A stretch of DNA of 59,584 bases from Rhodopila globiformis (GTDB lineage Bacteria > Pseudomonadota > Alphaproteobacteria > Acetobacterales > Acetobacteraceae). Location: contig NZ_NHRY01000070.1 of NCBI RefSeq assembly GCF_002937115.1, positions 1-59,584 on the forward strand, given 5' to 3'. Positions 29,545 through 38,422 of the stretch are shown piece by piece (position 1 is the stretch's first letter; each line of letters starts with the position of its first letter). A program made the translations under genes and the position numbers. Under the pieces are notes generated by a model. The model did no database searches. It was given only the letters and a program-made list of their open reading frames with translations, and had not been told where the DNA came from.

Positions 29545-30746
29545 TGCTCGACGTGCAGGCACTGGAGGGCTGCAAGGTCCTGGACATTTCCACCTTCCTC
29601 GCCGGCCCGTTCTGCGCCACGCAACTGGGCGAGTTCGGCGCCGACGTCATCAAGGTGGAACTGCCGGCCGTGGGCGACGCGACCCGCCGTTTCGGCACCA
29701 TGACGGAATGCGGGGATTCACTGCCCTGGCTGTCGGAATCCCGCAACAAGCGCTGCATCACGCTGGATCTGCGCAAGCCGCAGGGCGCCGCGCTGCTGCA
29801 GCGTCTGGTCGCGGACGCCGACGTGCTGGTGGAAAATTTCCAGCCCGGGACATTGGAAAAATGGGGGCTTGGCTATGACGTGCTCAGCGGGGTCAATCCG
29901 CGGCTGATCATGGTGCGGATTTCCGGCTACGGGCAGACGGGGCCGTACAAGGACCGTCCCGGTTTCGGCCGCATCGGCAACGCCTTTGGCGGGCTGTCGT
30001 TCCTGGCCGGCTACCCGGACCGCGCGCCGGTCACGCCGGGCTCGGCGACCATTCCGGACTACATGGCGGGGCTGTACGGCGCGCTCGGCACGTTGCTGGC
30101 GTTGCAGGCGCGGGAGAAGACCGGGCGCGGGCAGGTGGTGGACATCGGGCTGTACGAACCGATTTTCCGCATCCTGGATGAGCTTGCGCCGGCCTTCGCC
30201 TACAAGGGCTATGTGCGGCAGCGCATGGGGCCGGGCACGGTCAACGTCGTTCCGCACAGTCATTATCCGACCAGGGACGGCCGCTGGATCGCCATCGCCT
30301 GCACCAACGACAAGATTTTCGCGCGCCTTGCGGACGCCATGGGCCGCCCGGACCTCGCCGGCGAGTCCCGCTGGGGCACGATCGCGGCCCGCGAACGCGA
30401 CCGGACGCTGGTCGACGAAACCGTCGGCGCATGGACCGCGACGATGGATCGCGCCGACTTGATGCGGGCGTGCGAACAGGCGCAGGTGCCATGCGGGCCG
30501 GTCTATTCCATCGACGAAATCTTCGAGGACCCGCACTACGCCGCGCGCGGCAACATCCTGCGCATGCAGGACCCGCGCATGGGGGATCTTGCCGTTCCCA
30601 ACCTGGTGCCGCGGCTCAGCGAGACTCCCGGCAAGGTGAACTGGCTCGGAACCAGCCTCGGCGCCCACAACGCCGAAATCTACCAGGGCCGCCTTGGCCT
30701 GTCCGAGGACGAGATGAAGATGCTTGCCGCAGCCGGAGTCATCTGA
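29544..30746 (+). CDS. CaiB/BaiF family III CoA-transferase
   Basis: 400 residues. N-terminal CKVLDISTFLAGPFCATQLG and EFGADVIKVELP, then SRNKRCITLDLRKPQG, and the catalytic-Asp region after ADVLVENFQPGTLEKWGLGY. GYGQTGPYKDRPGFGRIGNA is a family signature. It should move CoA between an acyl-CoA and a free acid. It ends the operon: with the CitE-like lyase, the acid formed upstream could be activated and then cleaved. A gap of 95 bp to the next gene, which has its own strong ribosome-binding site, suggests the operon ends here. Confidence 0.9.
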   Translation: MLDVQALEGCKVLDISTFLAGPFCATQLGEFGADVIKVELPAVGDATRRFGTMTECGDSLPWLSESRNKRCITLDLRKPQGAALLQRLVADADVLVENFQPGTLEKWGLGYDVLSGVNPRLIMVRISGYGQTGPYKDRPGFGRIGNAFGGLSFLAGYPDRAPVTPGSATIPDYMAGLYGALGTLLALQAREKTGRGQVVDIGLYEPIFRILDELAPAFAYKGYVRQRMGPGTVNVVPHSHYPTRDGRWIAIACTNDKIFARLADAMGRPDLAGESRWGTIAARERDRTLVDETVGAWTATMDRADLMRACEQAQVPCGPVYSIDEIFEDPHYAARGNILRMQDPRMGDLAVPNLVPRLSETPGKVNWLGTSLGAHNAEIYQGRLGLSEDEMKMLAAAGVI

Positions 30747-30841
30747 CCCGCGGATAAACATTCCGGATCGGCTACAAACCAATGGCCCGGGCCTTCGTTC
30801 AGCTTGCAACCGGCGCAATGCCGGACTGAAGGAGGAGCCCG

Positions 30842-31294
30842 ATGCTGAAATTGGCAGGCATTTCGTTCCTGGCGGTCGCCGTCGCCACGCCCGTTCTGGC
30901 GAAGACGCCGGTGACACAGCCAACCCCCGGCCTCGCGGCACCCGTCACCCAGAACGCGCTAGGCGCCGGCCTGCCCGCTCCAAAGGCGAGCAATGACATC
31001 CTGACCGCAAGCGGCGGCATGCGTGCCAGCCAGATCATCGGATCGTCCGTCTACAACGACAAGAACCAGAAGGTCGGCAGTGTCGGCGACCTCGTCATCA
31101 GCCCGAACAGGTCGTTGCTGGTGGTCATCGATGTCGGCGGCATCCTGGGCATCGGCGCAAAGACGGTCGCGGTGCCGTTCGACAAGATGGAAATAGCCCC
31201 CGCCAGCGGCAACATCGGCAATCGCGTCATCCTGCCGGGCGCGACGGAGAACAAGCTGGCGGCGATGCCGGCGTATCATTACGCTGTCCGCTGA
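30842..31294 (+). CDS. secreted PRC-barrel domain protein
   Basis: 150 residues with AAGGAGGAGCCCG before the ATG. Signal peptide MLKLAGISFLAVAVATPVLA (cleavage after VLA). A Pro/Ala-rich linker leads to a PRC-barrel: ASQIIGSSVYNDKNQKVGSV, GDLVISPNRSLLVVIDVGGI, GIGAKTVAVPFDKMEIAP. Periplasmic PRC-barrel proteins are common in alphaproteobacteria, where they are associated with stress or photosynthetic membranes; their role is undefined. It appears monocistronic and is followed by a palindromic hairpin. Confidence 0.85.
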   Translation: MLKLAGISFLAVAVATPVLAKTPVTQPTPGLAAPVTQNALGAGLPAPKASNDILTASGGMRASQIIGSSVYNDKNQKVGSVGDLVISPNRSLLVVIDVGGILGIGAKTVAVPFDKMEIAPASGNIGNRVILPGATENKLAAMPAYHYAVR

Positions 31295-31313
31295 GCGGCG
31301 GTTGATGCGTTTC

Positions 31314-31344
31314 CGTCATGGCCGGGCGTGTCCCGGCCATGACG
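31314..31344. repeat. 31-bp perfect palindromic hairpin between convergent genes
   Basis: CGTCATGGCCGGG, CGTGT loop, CCCGGCCATGACG: a 13-bp perfect stem with the same loop and ends as the element at 10367. Placement between convergent stop codons suggests a bidirectional terminator. Confidence 0.75.
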
Positions 31345-31378
31345 ATACACCAACGACCTGGCGCTAGACCGTTCCGTA

Positions 31379-32872
31379 TCAATCGCAACCCAGGTAGCGT
31401 CGCCGCAGATGCGTCTGGAACGCCAACGGATCGAGCGGACGTCCCGTCGCCCGCTGCAAAATCGCGTTCATGCCCAGGCTGCTGCCCACCTGATGCACAT
31501 GAACCCGCAGCCACGCCAGCAACGGCGACAGGTCGCCGCGGCTGAATGCCTCGTCCAGCCCGGCAACCTGCTCGCGCGCCGCCTGCATCAGTTGCGCCGC
31601 GGACATCGCACCCAGCGTGTAGCTGGGGAAATATCCGAACGCGCCGTCGTACCAGTGGATATCCTGCAGGCACCCCTCGGCGTCGTTCGGCGGCGTGATG
31701 CCCAGCAGCGCCTTCAGGCCGTCGTTCCACGCCCCCGGCAAATCGGCCACGTCGAGCTGCCCGCTGACCAACGCCTGCTCCAGCCGGAACCGCAGGATGA
31801 CATGCGCCGGATAGGTCACCTCATCGGCATCGACACGGATCGTGCCGCGCGCCACGTGGCGCCACAGCCGACCGAGATTCTCCAGGCGATAGCAGGCGGG
31901 ATCGCCGCCGAAGGTTTCGTGCAGCCGCCCGCCCAGCCAGCTCAGGAACGGATCCGATCGGAACGCCTGCATCTCGACGATCAGCGACTGGCTTTCGTGC
32001 ACCGCCATCCCCGCGGCCTCGCCGACAGGCTGGCGGGCGTAAGCGGCGGGCAGGCCGCGTTCGTACAGCGCATGACCGGTCTCGTGCACGACAGCCAGGA
32101 TCGCCTGGGTGCAGTCATCCTCAGCATAGCGGGTGGTGATGCGCACATCCGCCGGCGTCCCGCCGGAAAACGGATGGGCCGACTCGTCCAGCCGTGCGTG
32201 GTCGAAATCCAGCCCAAGTCCCTCGGCGATCGCCCGGCACAGGCGCTGCTGCGCCACGACCGGAAACGGACCCTGCGGCCGCACCGGAGCCGGCTCCGCG
32301 GCCTGGCGGCGCTCGACCGCCGGCAGCGTCTCCGCCAGGAATGTTTCATACGCAGCGAATATCGGCTCGACGTCGGCGGCGCCGATGCCGTGCTGGTGCT
32401 CATCCATCAGCGCGTCGTACGGCGTCAGGCCCAGGGCCTCGCCCAGCGCGGCGGCGGAGTCCCGGGTCAGGCGCACGACCTCGGCCAGGTGCGGCCGCAC
32501 CAGGGCATAGTCGGCGCGCTGGCGGGCGACGCGCCAGACCTTCTCGCACGCCGACGCCGCCTTGGTCTGCGCCTCCACCAGCGACGCCGGTAGCGCCCTG
32601 GCGCGGCGGTACATCCGCTGCATCAGCCGCAGGTTGGCCGCGTCCCAGGCATTGTCCGTCGTGGCCGCCGCCAGGTCGTCGGCCACCTCCGGCGCGGTCA
32701 GGTGCTGGTGGCGCAGCACGGCCAGCAGCGCCAACTGGTCGCCGCGCGCCGCCGCCCCGCCCGGCGGCATCACCGCCGCCGCATCCCAGTTCAGCATCGA
32801 CGCGCATTCGCCGATGGTGGCGGCCAGGCCGAAGCGCGCCTTCAGCCGTTCGTACGCGGATCGTTCCGTCAT
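31379..32872 (-). CDS. M32 family carboxypeptidase (Taq type)
   Basis: 497 residues from ATG 32872, which overlaps the SURF1 stop by 4 nt; the longer open frame upstream is inside SURF1. Metal-binding HEXXH is intact (H263, E264, H267 in VHETGHALYERGLP), and the second Glu lies downstream in GMAVHESQSLIVE. The protein is all-helical with MLNWDAAAVMPPGGAAARGD near the N-terminus, as in thermostable carboxypeptidase 1. It removes C-terminal residues from peptides in the cytosol. Its place at the end of the cytochrome oxidase operon is unusual; it may be there for expression only. Confidence 0.93.
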   Translation of the reverse strand: MTERSAYERLKARFGLAATIGECASMLNWDAAAVMPPGGAAARGDQLALLAVLRHQHLTAPEVADDLAAATTDNAWDAANLRLMQRMYRRARALPASLVEAQTKAASACEKVWRVARQRADYALVRPHLAEVVRLTRDSAAALGEALGLTPYDALMDEHQHGIGAADVEPIFAAYETFLAETLPAVERRQAAEPAPVRPQGPFPVVAQQRLCRAIAEGLGLDFDHARLDESAHPFSGGTPADVRITTRYAEDDCTQAILAVVHETGHALYERGLPAAYARQPVGEAAGMAVHESQSLIVEMQAFRSDPFLSWLGGRLHETFGGDPACYRLENLGRLWRHVARGTIRVDADEVTYPAHVILRFRLEQALVSGQLDVADLPGAWNDGLKALLGITPPNDAEGCLQDIHWYDGAFGYFPSYTLGAMSAAQLMQAAREQVAGLDEAFSRGDLSPLLAWLRVHVHQVGSSLGMNAILQRATGRPLDPLAFQTHLRRRYLGCD

Positions 32873-33561
32873 TCCCGCAAAGCCTTTCGCATCCAGGCGG
32901 CGAACATCACCACCAGCACCACCGCCAGCCCGTACCACGTTATCGCGTAGGACAGGTGATTATTCGGCGGCCGCGGCAGATGCGAGGCCGGCTCCGGATA
33001 CGTGGCGAACGTCCTCGGCCCGAGGGCGACCAGAACGAACGGCGGCACGCCCTTCAGGTCCACGGCCTGCGCCATGGCCTCGGGTTCGAGCGTGTAGAAA
33101 TGGCGGGTGGCAAGGTCGTTCGCAGGGCTGAACCAGTGCGGCTTGTCGCCCGTCCGCACATAGCCTGTCAGCGTGACCTGTCCGGCCGGATCGTCCAGCG
33201 CCCTGTCGCGCTTGTCCGGAATCCAGCCGCGGTCCACCAGGATCGGCGGCGCGGCCTCCCGCTGCAACGGCACGATCTGGTAGGAGCCGATGGTGGTCCC
33301 GGCCGGCGTGTCGCGGACCTCGACGCCATACTGCATGGCGAGGTCGTAAAGGAAAATGCCGGTGACGGACACTTTGGTGAATGGCGCCGGGCTGGGGCCC
33401 AGAGGCACCGGTGGCGCGGCCTCGGCGGCGGCGATCTGCGCCAGGATGCCTTCCTTCCAGTGCAGGCGATAGACCTGCCAGGTGCCAAGGCCGATCAGGA
33501 CGAGCAGCATGAACAGGGCAGCAAGGCTTGGGGCCAGGAAGCGTCGGTTACGTGACCTCAT
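32869..33561 (-). CDS. SURF1 family oxidase assembly protein
   Basis: 230 residues. N-terminal membrane span (SLAALFMLLVLIGLGTWQVY) and a C-terminal span (YAITWYGLAVVLVVMFAAW) flank a periplasmic domain with VTGIF, PILVDRGWIP and NNHLSYAI. Bacterial SURF1 proteins help insert heme a into subunit I of aa3 oxidase, and the CtaD gene is in the same operon. It starts 31 bp after the DUF983 gene and overlaps the M32 gene by 4 nt. Confidence 0.92.
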   Translation of the reverse strand: MRSRNRRFLAPSLAALFMLLVLIGLGTWQVYRLHWKEGILAQIAAAEAAPPVPLGPSPAPFTKVSVTGIFLYDLAMQYGVEVRDTPAGTTIGSYQIVPLQREAAPPILVDRGWIPDKRDRALDDPAGQVTLTGYVRTGDKPHWFSPANDLATRHFYTLEPEAMAQAVDLKGVPPFVLVALGPRTFATYPEPASHLPRPPNNHLSYAITWYGLAVVLVVMFAAWMRKALRE

Positions 33562-33592
33562 GCCGGGCGCCTCCGCGTCATGGCGGGGGTTG

Positions 33593-33952
33593 TCACAGGT
33601 CCATCTCGGATGATCGCGTATGATACTGGGCGGCGACCAATGCCGCCTTGACCGGGCGCATGATCAGGATCGCCAGCGGAATCGTTACTGTGGGCCACAG
33701 GATCGCGTGAACCCACAACGGCGGCGAAAACCGGAAATCCACCCAGAAGGCCAGAACGATGATGATCGCCCCCAGCACGATGATGACGCCGACGGCGCCG
33801 GCGTCACCGGTGTCGGCCTGCGTCAGGTTCAGGCCGCAGACCGGGCAAGCGGGGCGCAAAGTCAGCACCCCGGTGAACAGCTTGCCCTGGCCGCATCGCG
33901 GACACCGGCAGCGCAAGGCGGCCTGGACCAGCGAAATCGAAGGCTCCGCCAT
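33593..33952 (-). CDS. DUF983 membrane protein with zinc ribbon
   Basis: 119 residues from ATG 33952. Two CxxC-type pairs near the start (CPRCGQGKLF and CPVCGL) make a zinc-ribbon-like site; two membrane spans follow (GVIIVLGAIIIVLAFWVDF and AILWPTVTIPLAILIM). DUF983 proteins are found in cox operons of alphaproteobacteria between subunit III and SURF1, as here, and may assist metal handling or assembly; that role is unproven. The longer open frame to 34426 overlaps ctaE and is rejected. Confidence 0.88.
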   Translation of the reverse strand: MAEPSISLVQAALRCRCPRCGQGKLFTGVLTLRPACPVCGLNLTQADTGDAGAVGVIIVLGAIIIVLAFWVDFRFSPPLWVHAILWPTVTIPLAILIMRPVKAALVAAQYHTRSSEMDL

Positions 33953-33963
33953 GGGAACGGGCC

Positions 33964-34812
33964 TTACTCCGGCGCGATCTGGCCGGCCCCGTACCAGTAG
34001 ATGCAGGTGAAAAGGAACAGCCAGACGACGTCGACGAAGTGCCAGTACCACGCCGCCGCCTCGAAGCCGAAATGCCGCTCGGGCGTGAACTGGCCGGCCT
34101 TGGCGCGGAACCAGCAGACGATCAGGAAGATCGTTCCGACGATGACGTGGAACCCGTGGAAGCCGGTCGCCAGGAAGAAGGTCGAGGGATACACGCCGCC
34201 ACCGTTGAACTTGAACGGCGCATGCGAATACTCGATCGCCTGGCACACGGTGAACGACATGCCCAGCAGGATGGTAAGGCCCAGGCCCAACAGCAGGTCG
34301 CGGCGGTTTTTCTCCAGCAGCGCATGGTGCGCCCAGGTCACCGTCGTGCCCGACAGCAGCAGGATCATCGTGTTGAGGAAGGGCAGATGGAACGGAGCAA
34401 ACGTATGGATGTTCGAAGGCGGCCATACCGTCTGGCCGTCACCCTGCGTGTGCGGGAAGATCAGGAAGTTGAAATAGGCCCAGAAGAAGCCGACGAAGAA
34501 CATGACCTCACTGGCGATGAACAGCGTCATGCCGTAGCGCAGGCTCAGGCGGACGATGGGGCTGTGCGCGCCGGGGGTACGGCTTTCGCGCACCACGTCG
34601 CGCCACCAGAAGAACATCGTGGTCAGCACGGTCAGCGCGCCCAGGATCAGCACGATGTAGTTGCCGTAATGCGCGGCCAGGACAATTCCGAAGACTATCC
34701 CGAATCCACCGATGGCGCCGATGATCGGCCAGGGGCTCGGGTTGGGAAGATGATAAGGCTGCTTCAAGCCCGAACTGATCGATACTGTCGATCCGTGCAC
34801 GTCGCTGCTCAT
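33964..34812 (-). CDS. ctaE: cytochrome c oxidase subunit III
   Basis: 282 residues with seven predicted membrane spans. Family blocks are present: KQPYHLPNPSPWPIIGAIGG at the N-terminus, MTLFIASEVMFFVGFFWAYF, WAHHALLEKN, GFHGFHVIVGTIFLIVC and YWHFVDVVWLFLF. It stabilises the oxidase and binds lipid near the proton uptake channel. It lies between ctaG (107-bp gap) and DUF983 (11-bp gap) in the minus-strand operon. Confidence 0.97.
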   Translation of the reverse strand: MSSDVHGSTVSISSGLKQPYHLPNPSPWPIIGAIGGFGIVFGIVLAAHYGNYIVLILGALTVLTTMFFWWRDVVRESRTPGAHSPIVRLSLRYGMTLFIASEVMFFVGFFWAYFNFLIFPHTQGDGQTVWPPSNIHTFAPFHLPFLNTMILLLSGTTVTWAHHALLEKNRRDLLLGLGLTILLGMSFTVCQAIEYSHAPFKFNGGGVYPSTFFLATGFHGFHVIVGTIFLIVCWFRAKAGQFTPERHFGFEAAAWYWHFVDVVWLFLFTCIYWYGAGQIAPE

Positions 34813-34919
34813 GCCACACTCTCAAACTAGTTGCCGGGGAAACCGCCCGACCCGGCTATCGCATCATCGCCAGTTCCCCGGCCGGTTCAAGCCGAGCCGG
34901 GATAACAGACGCGCTACGA

Positions 34920-35537
34920 TCAGTTTGCGTCCGGCCGTTCCGCGGCCCGGGCGGACAGCGGCCCGACATGCGGCCCGGCCTTCGCCAGCGCGCCCGTCTC
35001 CGCGGCATCCTCCAGCGAGCGGAAGAACGTATAGGACAATGTGATCACCTGCACGTCGCTGGTGCTGGGGTCCTGGCGTATCGCCGGATCGACCCAGAAG
35101 CTGACAGGGAATTCCATGCCCTGATGCGCCGCCAGGCTCTGCTTGTTGAAGCAGAAGCAGGCGGTCTTGTGGAAATACTTGCCGACTTTCTCGGGCGTCA
35201 CGTTGTACAGCGCCATGCCGGTCACCGGATGGGCGGCCTCGTTCGTTGCGTGGTAGAACGCCACCTGCTGCTCGCCCAGGTTCAGGCTGACCTCTTTCTG
35301 ATCGGGCGCGAATTTCCACGGCAGCGCCGGGTTGGTGTCGGCGTTGAAGCGCACGCGGATGGTCTGGCCGTTGCCGCCCGGCGCCGCCGCCGGGCCGATG
35401 CTGGGCGTTCCGCCGAAGCCGGTCGCGGCGCAGAACAGGCGATACAGCGGGATGGCGGCGAACGACATGCCGACCATGCCGACGATGACGGCGGCCAGTC
35501 CGCCGGCCATCAGGGTGTTGCGTCTGCTGCCGTTCAT
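34920..35537 (-). CDS. ctaG: cytochrome c oxidase assembly protein (Cox11)
   Basis: 205 residues. One N-terminal membrane anchor (about 8-30) places the copper-binding domain in the periplasm. The copper motif CFCFNKQ is intact, with another Cys in LFCAATGF near the anchor, as in Cox11. It delivers copper to the CuB centre of CtaD. It begins immediately after the stop codon of the 47-residue peptide gene (TAG then ATG), so the two are coupled. The C-terminus has an extra Ala-rich tail. Confidence 0.96.
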   Translation of the reverse strand: MNGSRRNTLMAGGLAAVIVGMVGMSFAAIPLYRLFCAATGFGGTPSIGPAAAPGGNGQTIRVRFNADTNPALPWKFAPDQKEVSLNLGEQQVAFYHATNEAAHPVTGMALYNVTPEKVGKYFHKTACFCFNKQSLAAHQGMEFPVSFWVDPAIRQDPSTSDVQVITLSYTFFRSLEDAAETGALAKAGPHVGPLSARAAERPDAN

Positions 35538-35681
35538 CTACCAGTGCGCCATTTTGACGATGGTGATGGCATAGAACAGGGCGCACAATCCCAGCAGGAC
35601 GATGAAGATCGCCCAGTTGCGGCCGCGCCGCCGCCGTGCTGCTTCCTGTGACATGGGTTTGACCGGAAATTCCCTTGCCAT
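35538..35681 (-). CDS. 47-residue single-span membrane peptide of the cox operon
   Basis: Starts at ATG 35681 and ends with TAG at 35538. The product has a basic N-terminus (SQEAARRRRG), one hydrophobic span (WAIFIVLLGLCALFYAIT) and ends KMAHW, so it is a small inner-membrane peptide. It lies exactly between ctaB (3-nt gap) and ctaG (stop codon directly followed by the ctaG ATG), where alphaproteobacterial cox operons usually carry a similar small membrane gene. It may help assembly. Function unproven. Confidence 0.75.
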   Translation of the reverse strand: MAREFPVKPMSQEAARRRRGRNWAIFIVLLGLCALFYAITIVKMAHW

Positions 35682-35684
35682 GGC

Positions 35685-36662
35685 TCAGCCCATCAGGCGA
35701 TCGATGGCGAGCGCGCCGAACAGCGCGAACAGGTAGTAGATCGAATACTTGAACGCGGCCTTGGCCGGCTTGTCCCCTGTCAAACTCCTGCCCGTCGCGT
35801 CCTGCCGATCGGCCATGACGCGATAGACTTTATGGAGGAAGACAAGGCCGAGCAGCCCGGCGGTGATGCCATAGGGCAGGCCGCTGAAGCCGACGACATA
35901 CGGCGCCAGCGTCAACGGGACCAAAACGGTCGTGTACAGCAGGATCTGCCGCCGCGTCTCCCGCGCACCGGAGACCACCGGCAGCATCGGTACGCCCGCC
36001 CGCCGGTAGTCGTCATTCGCCCACAGGGCCAGAGACCAGAAATGCGGCGGCGTCCAGATGAAGATCATGCCGAACAGGATCAGCGGCACCAGGTCGACCG
36101 AGCCGGTCACCGCCGCCCAGCCGATGACCGGCGGGAACGCGCCCGCCGCGCCGCCGATGACGATGTTCTGCGGCGTGCGGCGCTTCAGCCAGATTGTATA
36201 GACGAAGACATAGAAGCAGACCGACAAGGCCAGGATCAGCGCTGCCGGTATGTTCACCGCCAGGCCCATGAGGATGACCGACCCTGCCGCCAGCGTCACG
36301 CCGAAGCCCAGCGCGGCGCCGGGCTCGATCCGGCCGGCCGGTATCGGCCGCCGGCGGGTCCGGTGCATGATCGCATCGATGTCGCGGTCATACCACATGT
36401 TGATCGCGCCGCAGGCGCCGGCGGCGACGGTGATGCACAGGATCGCGGTGAAGGCCAGCACCGGGTGCAGGTGCCCCGGAGCGACGATCAGCCCGATCAG
36501 CCCGGTGAAGACGACGAGGGTCAGCACACGTGGCTTCAGCAGCGCGATCCAGTCGCGGTAATCGGTTTCGAAGAACGCCTCGCCCGGCTGCGCGAGGGGA
36601 CCGGGCAACGTGGGTGCGACCACCTCGCCGGCCTGTATTCTCGATGACGTAACGTCACTCAC
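35685..36662 (-). CDS. ctaB: protoheme IX farnesyltransferase (heme O synthase)
   Basis: 325 residues, GTG start. UbiA-type prenyltransferase: NMWYDRDIDAIMHRTRRRPI contains the Asp-rich metal/diphosphate motif, and WTPPHFWSLALWANDDYRRA is the second signature. About nine membrane spans. It adds farnesyl to heme b to make heme O, precursor of heme a for CtaD. It follows ctaD by about 100 bp on the minus strand. Confidence 0.96.
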   Translation of the reverse strand: MSDVTSSRIQAGEVVAPTLPGPLAQPGEAFFETDYRDWIALLKPRVLTLVVFTGLIGLIVAPGHLHPVLAFTAILCITVAAGACGAINMWYDRDIDAIMHRTRRRPIPAGRIEPGAALGFGVTLAAGSVILMGLAVNIPAALILALSVCFYVFVYTIWLKRRTPQNIVIGGAAGAFPPVIGWAAVTGSVDLVPLILFGMIFIWTPPHFWSLALWANDDYRRAGVPMLPVVSGARETRRQILLYTTVLVPLTLAPYVVGFSGLPYGITAGLLGLVFLHKVYRVMADRQDATGRSLTGDKPAKAAFKYSIYYLFALFGALAIDRLMG

Positions 36663-36764
36663 TCTTGGGTTCCCGGTTCGTGTTCTCGTTGCCGGGCCGG
36701 CGCCGAAGCACCGGCTGCGGCCCGAAGTTCTGCGCCGGCCATTGCCGGCGCAGCAGGCTGGACG

Positions 36765-38360
36765 TCAGGATACGCGTGGCAGTTCCATATAGGTGTGGAA
36801 CGCCGGCGGTGACGTCTGCATCCATTCAAGAGTCGTCGCGCCCTCGCCCCAGTAGTTGTCGGCCACATGCTCCTTCGAGGTGAAGGTGCGGTAGACGACG
36901 TACAGGAAGACAAGGAAGGCGATGCCGCCGATATAGGCGCCCAGGGACGAAACGAAATTCCACCCGGCGAACGCATTCGGATAGTCCGGGTAGCGCCGCG
37001 GCATGCCGGACAGGCCCAGGAAGTGCTGCGGGAAGAAGGTCAGGTTGACGCCGATGAAGGTGAGCCAGAAATGCACCTTGCCCCAGTATTCCGGATACTG
37101 ATGGCCCGACATCTTGCCGATCCAGTAGTAGAATCCGGCGAAGATCGAGAACACCGCGCCGAGCGACAGCACGTAGTGGAAGTGCGCGACCACGTAGTAG
37201 GTGTTGTGGATCACCTGGTCGATGCCGGCATTGGCGCAGACCACGCCGGTGACGCCGCCGATGGTGAAGACGAACAGGAAGCCGATGGCCCATAGCAGCG
37301 GCGTCTTCAGCTCGACCGACCCGCCCCACATCGTTGCGATCCACGAGAAAACCTTGACCCCCGTCGGCACGGCGATCACCAGCGTCGCGGCCATGAAGTA
37401 GGCGCGGGTGTTCACGTCGATGCCCGAAATGAACATGTGGTGCGCCCACACCACGAAGCCGACCACCCCGATCGCCACCATCGCATACACCATCCCCAGG
37501 TAGCCGAAGATCGGCTTTTTGCTGAACGTGGAGATGACGTGGCTGATGATGCCGAAGCCCGGCAGGATCATGATGTAGACTTCAGGATGGCCGAAGAACC
37601 AGAACAGGTGCTGGAACAGCACCGGGTCGCCGCCGCCCTGCGGATCGAAGAACGCGGTGCCGAAGTTACGGTCGCAGATCAGCATGGTGATCGCCCCGGC
37701 CAGCACCGGCACCGCCAGCAGCAGCAGGAACGCCGTCACCAGCTCCGACCAGACGAACAGCGGCATCTTGTGCAGCGTCATGCCGGGGGCGCGCATGTTG
37801 AAGATGGTGACGATGAAATTCATCGCTCCCAGCAGCGAGCTGATGCCGGCAAGGTGCAAGGCGAACAGCGTGCAGTCCATGCCCATGCCGGGCTCGTAGA
37901 TCGAGCTCGACAGCGGCGGATACAGCGTCCAGCCCGAGCCCGACTCGCCCATCAGCAGGCCGATGCAGATCAGCACGAACGCCGGCGGCAGCAGCCAGAA
38001 GCTGATGTTGTTCAGGCGCGGGAAGGCCATGTCGGGCGCGCCGATCATCAGCGGAATGAACCAGTTGCCGAAGCCGCCAATCAGCGCGGGCATGACCGAG
38101 AAGAAGATCATCAGCAGGCCATGCGTCGTGATGATCGTGTTCCATTCCTGCCCGTTGGACACGATGTGGTTGTTCGGGAACTGCAACTGCGCCCGCATGA
38201 TCTCGGACAATATGCCGCCGACCAGGCCGCCGATGACCGCGAAGCACAGATAGAGGGTGCCGATGTCCTTGTGGTTGGTGCTGAACAGCCAGCGGGTGAC
38301 GAACCCCGGCTTGTGGTCATGCCCATGATCGTGGGCGTGGGCCTCGGAAGTGGCATCCAT
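36765..38360 (-). CDS. ctaD: cytochrome c oxidase subunit I
   Basis: 531 residues from ATG 38360, chosen because GGGGAGAG sits just upstream; the ATG at 38387 lacks one. A His-rich start (HAHDHGHDH) is cytoplasmic. Twelve spans with heme and CuB ligands: [31 protein letters not shown] (CuB His-Tyr pair), WAHHMF and [11 protein letters not shown]-channel and D-channel residues appear in the expected blocks, so this is an A-type aa3 oxidase. It is the catalytic subunit reducing O2 and pumping protons. Confidence 0.97.
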   Translation of the reverse strand: MDATSEAHAHDHGHDHKPGFVTRWLFSTNHKDIGTLYLCFAVIGGLVGGILSEIMRAQLQFPNNHIVSNGQEWNTIITTHGLLMIFFSVMPALIGGFGNWFIPLMIGAPDMAFPRLNNISFWLLPPAFVLICIGLLMGESGSGWTLYPPLSSSIYEPGMGMDCTLFALHLAGISSLLGAMNFIVTIFNMRAPGMTLHKMPLFVWSELVTAFLLLLAVPVLAGAITMLICDRNFGTAFFDPQGGGDPVLFQHLFWFFGHPEVYIMILPGFGIISHVISTFSKKPIFGYLGMVYAMVAIGVVGFVVWAHHMFISGIDVNTRAYFMAATLVIAVPTGVKVFSWIATMWGGSVELKTPLLWAIGFLFVFTIGGVTGVVCANAGIDQVIHNTYYVVAHFHYVLSLGAVFSIFAGFYYWIGKMSGHQYPEYWGKVHFWLTFIGVNLTFFPQHFLGLSGMPRRYPDYPNAFAGWNFVSSLGAYIGGIAFLVFLYVVYRTFTSKEHVADNYWGEGATTLEWMQTSPPAFHTYMELPRVS

Positions 38361-38422
38361 TGTGTCTCTCCCCTGATACGCCAGCAATGCCGCCGGCGCC
38401 CCGTATTGGTTGATTCAGGCCG

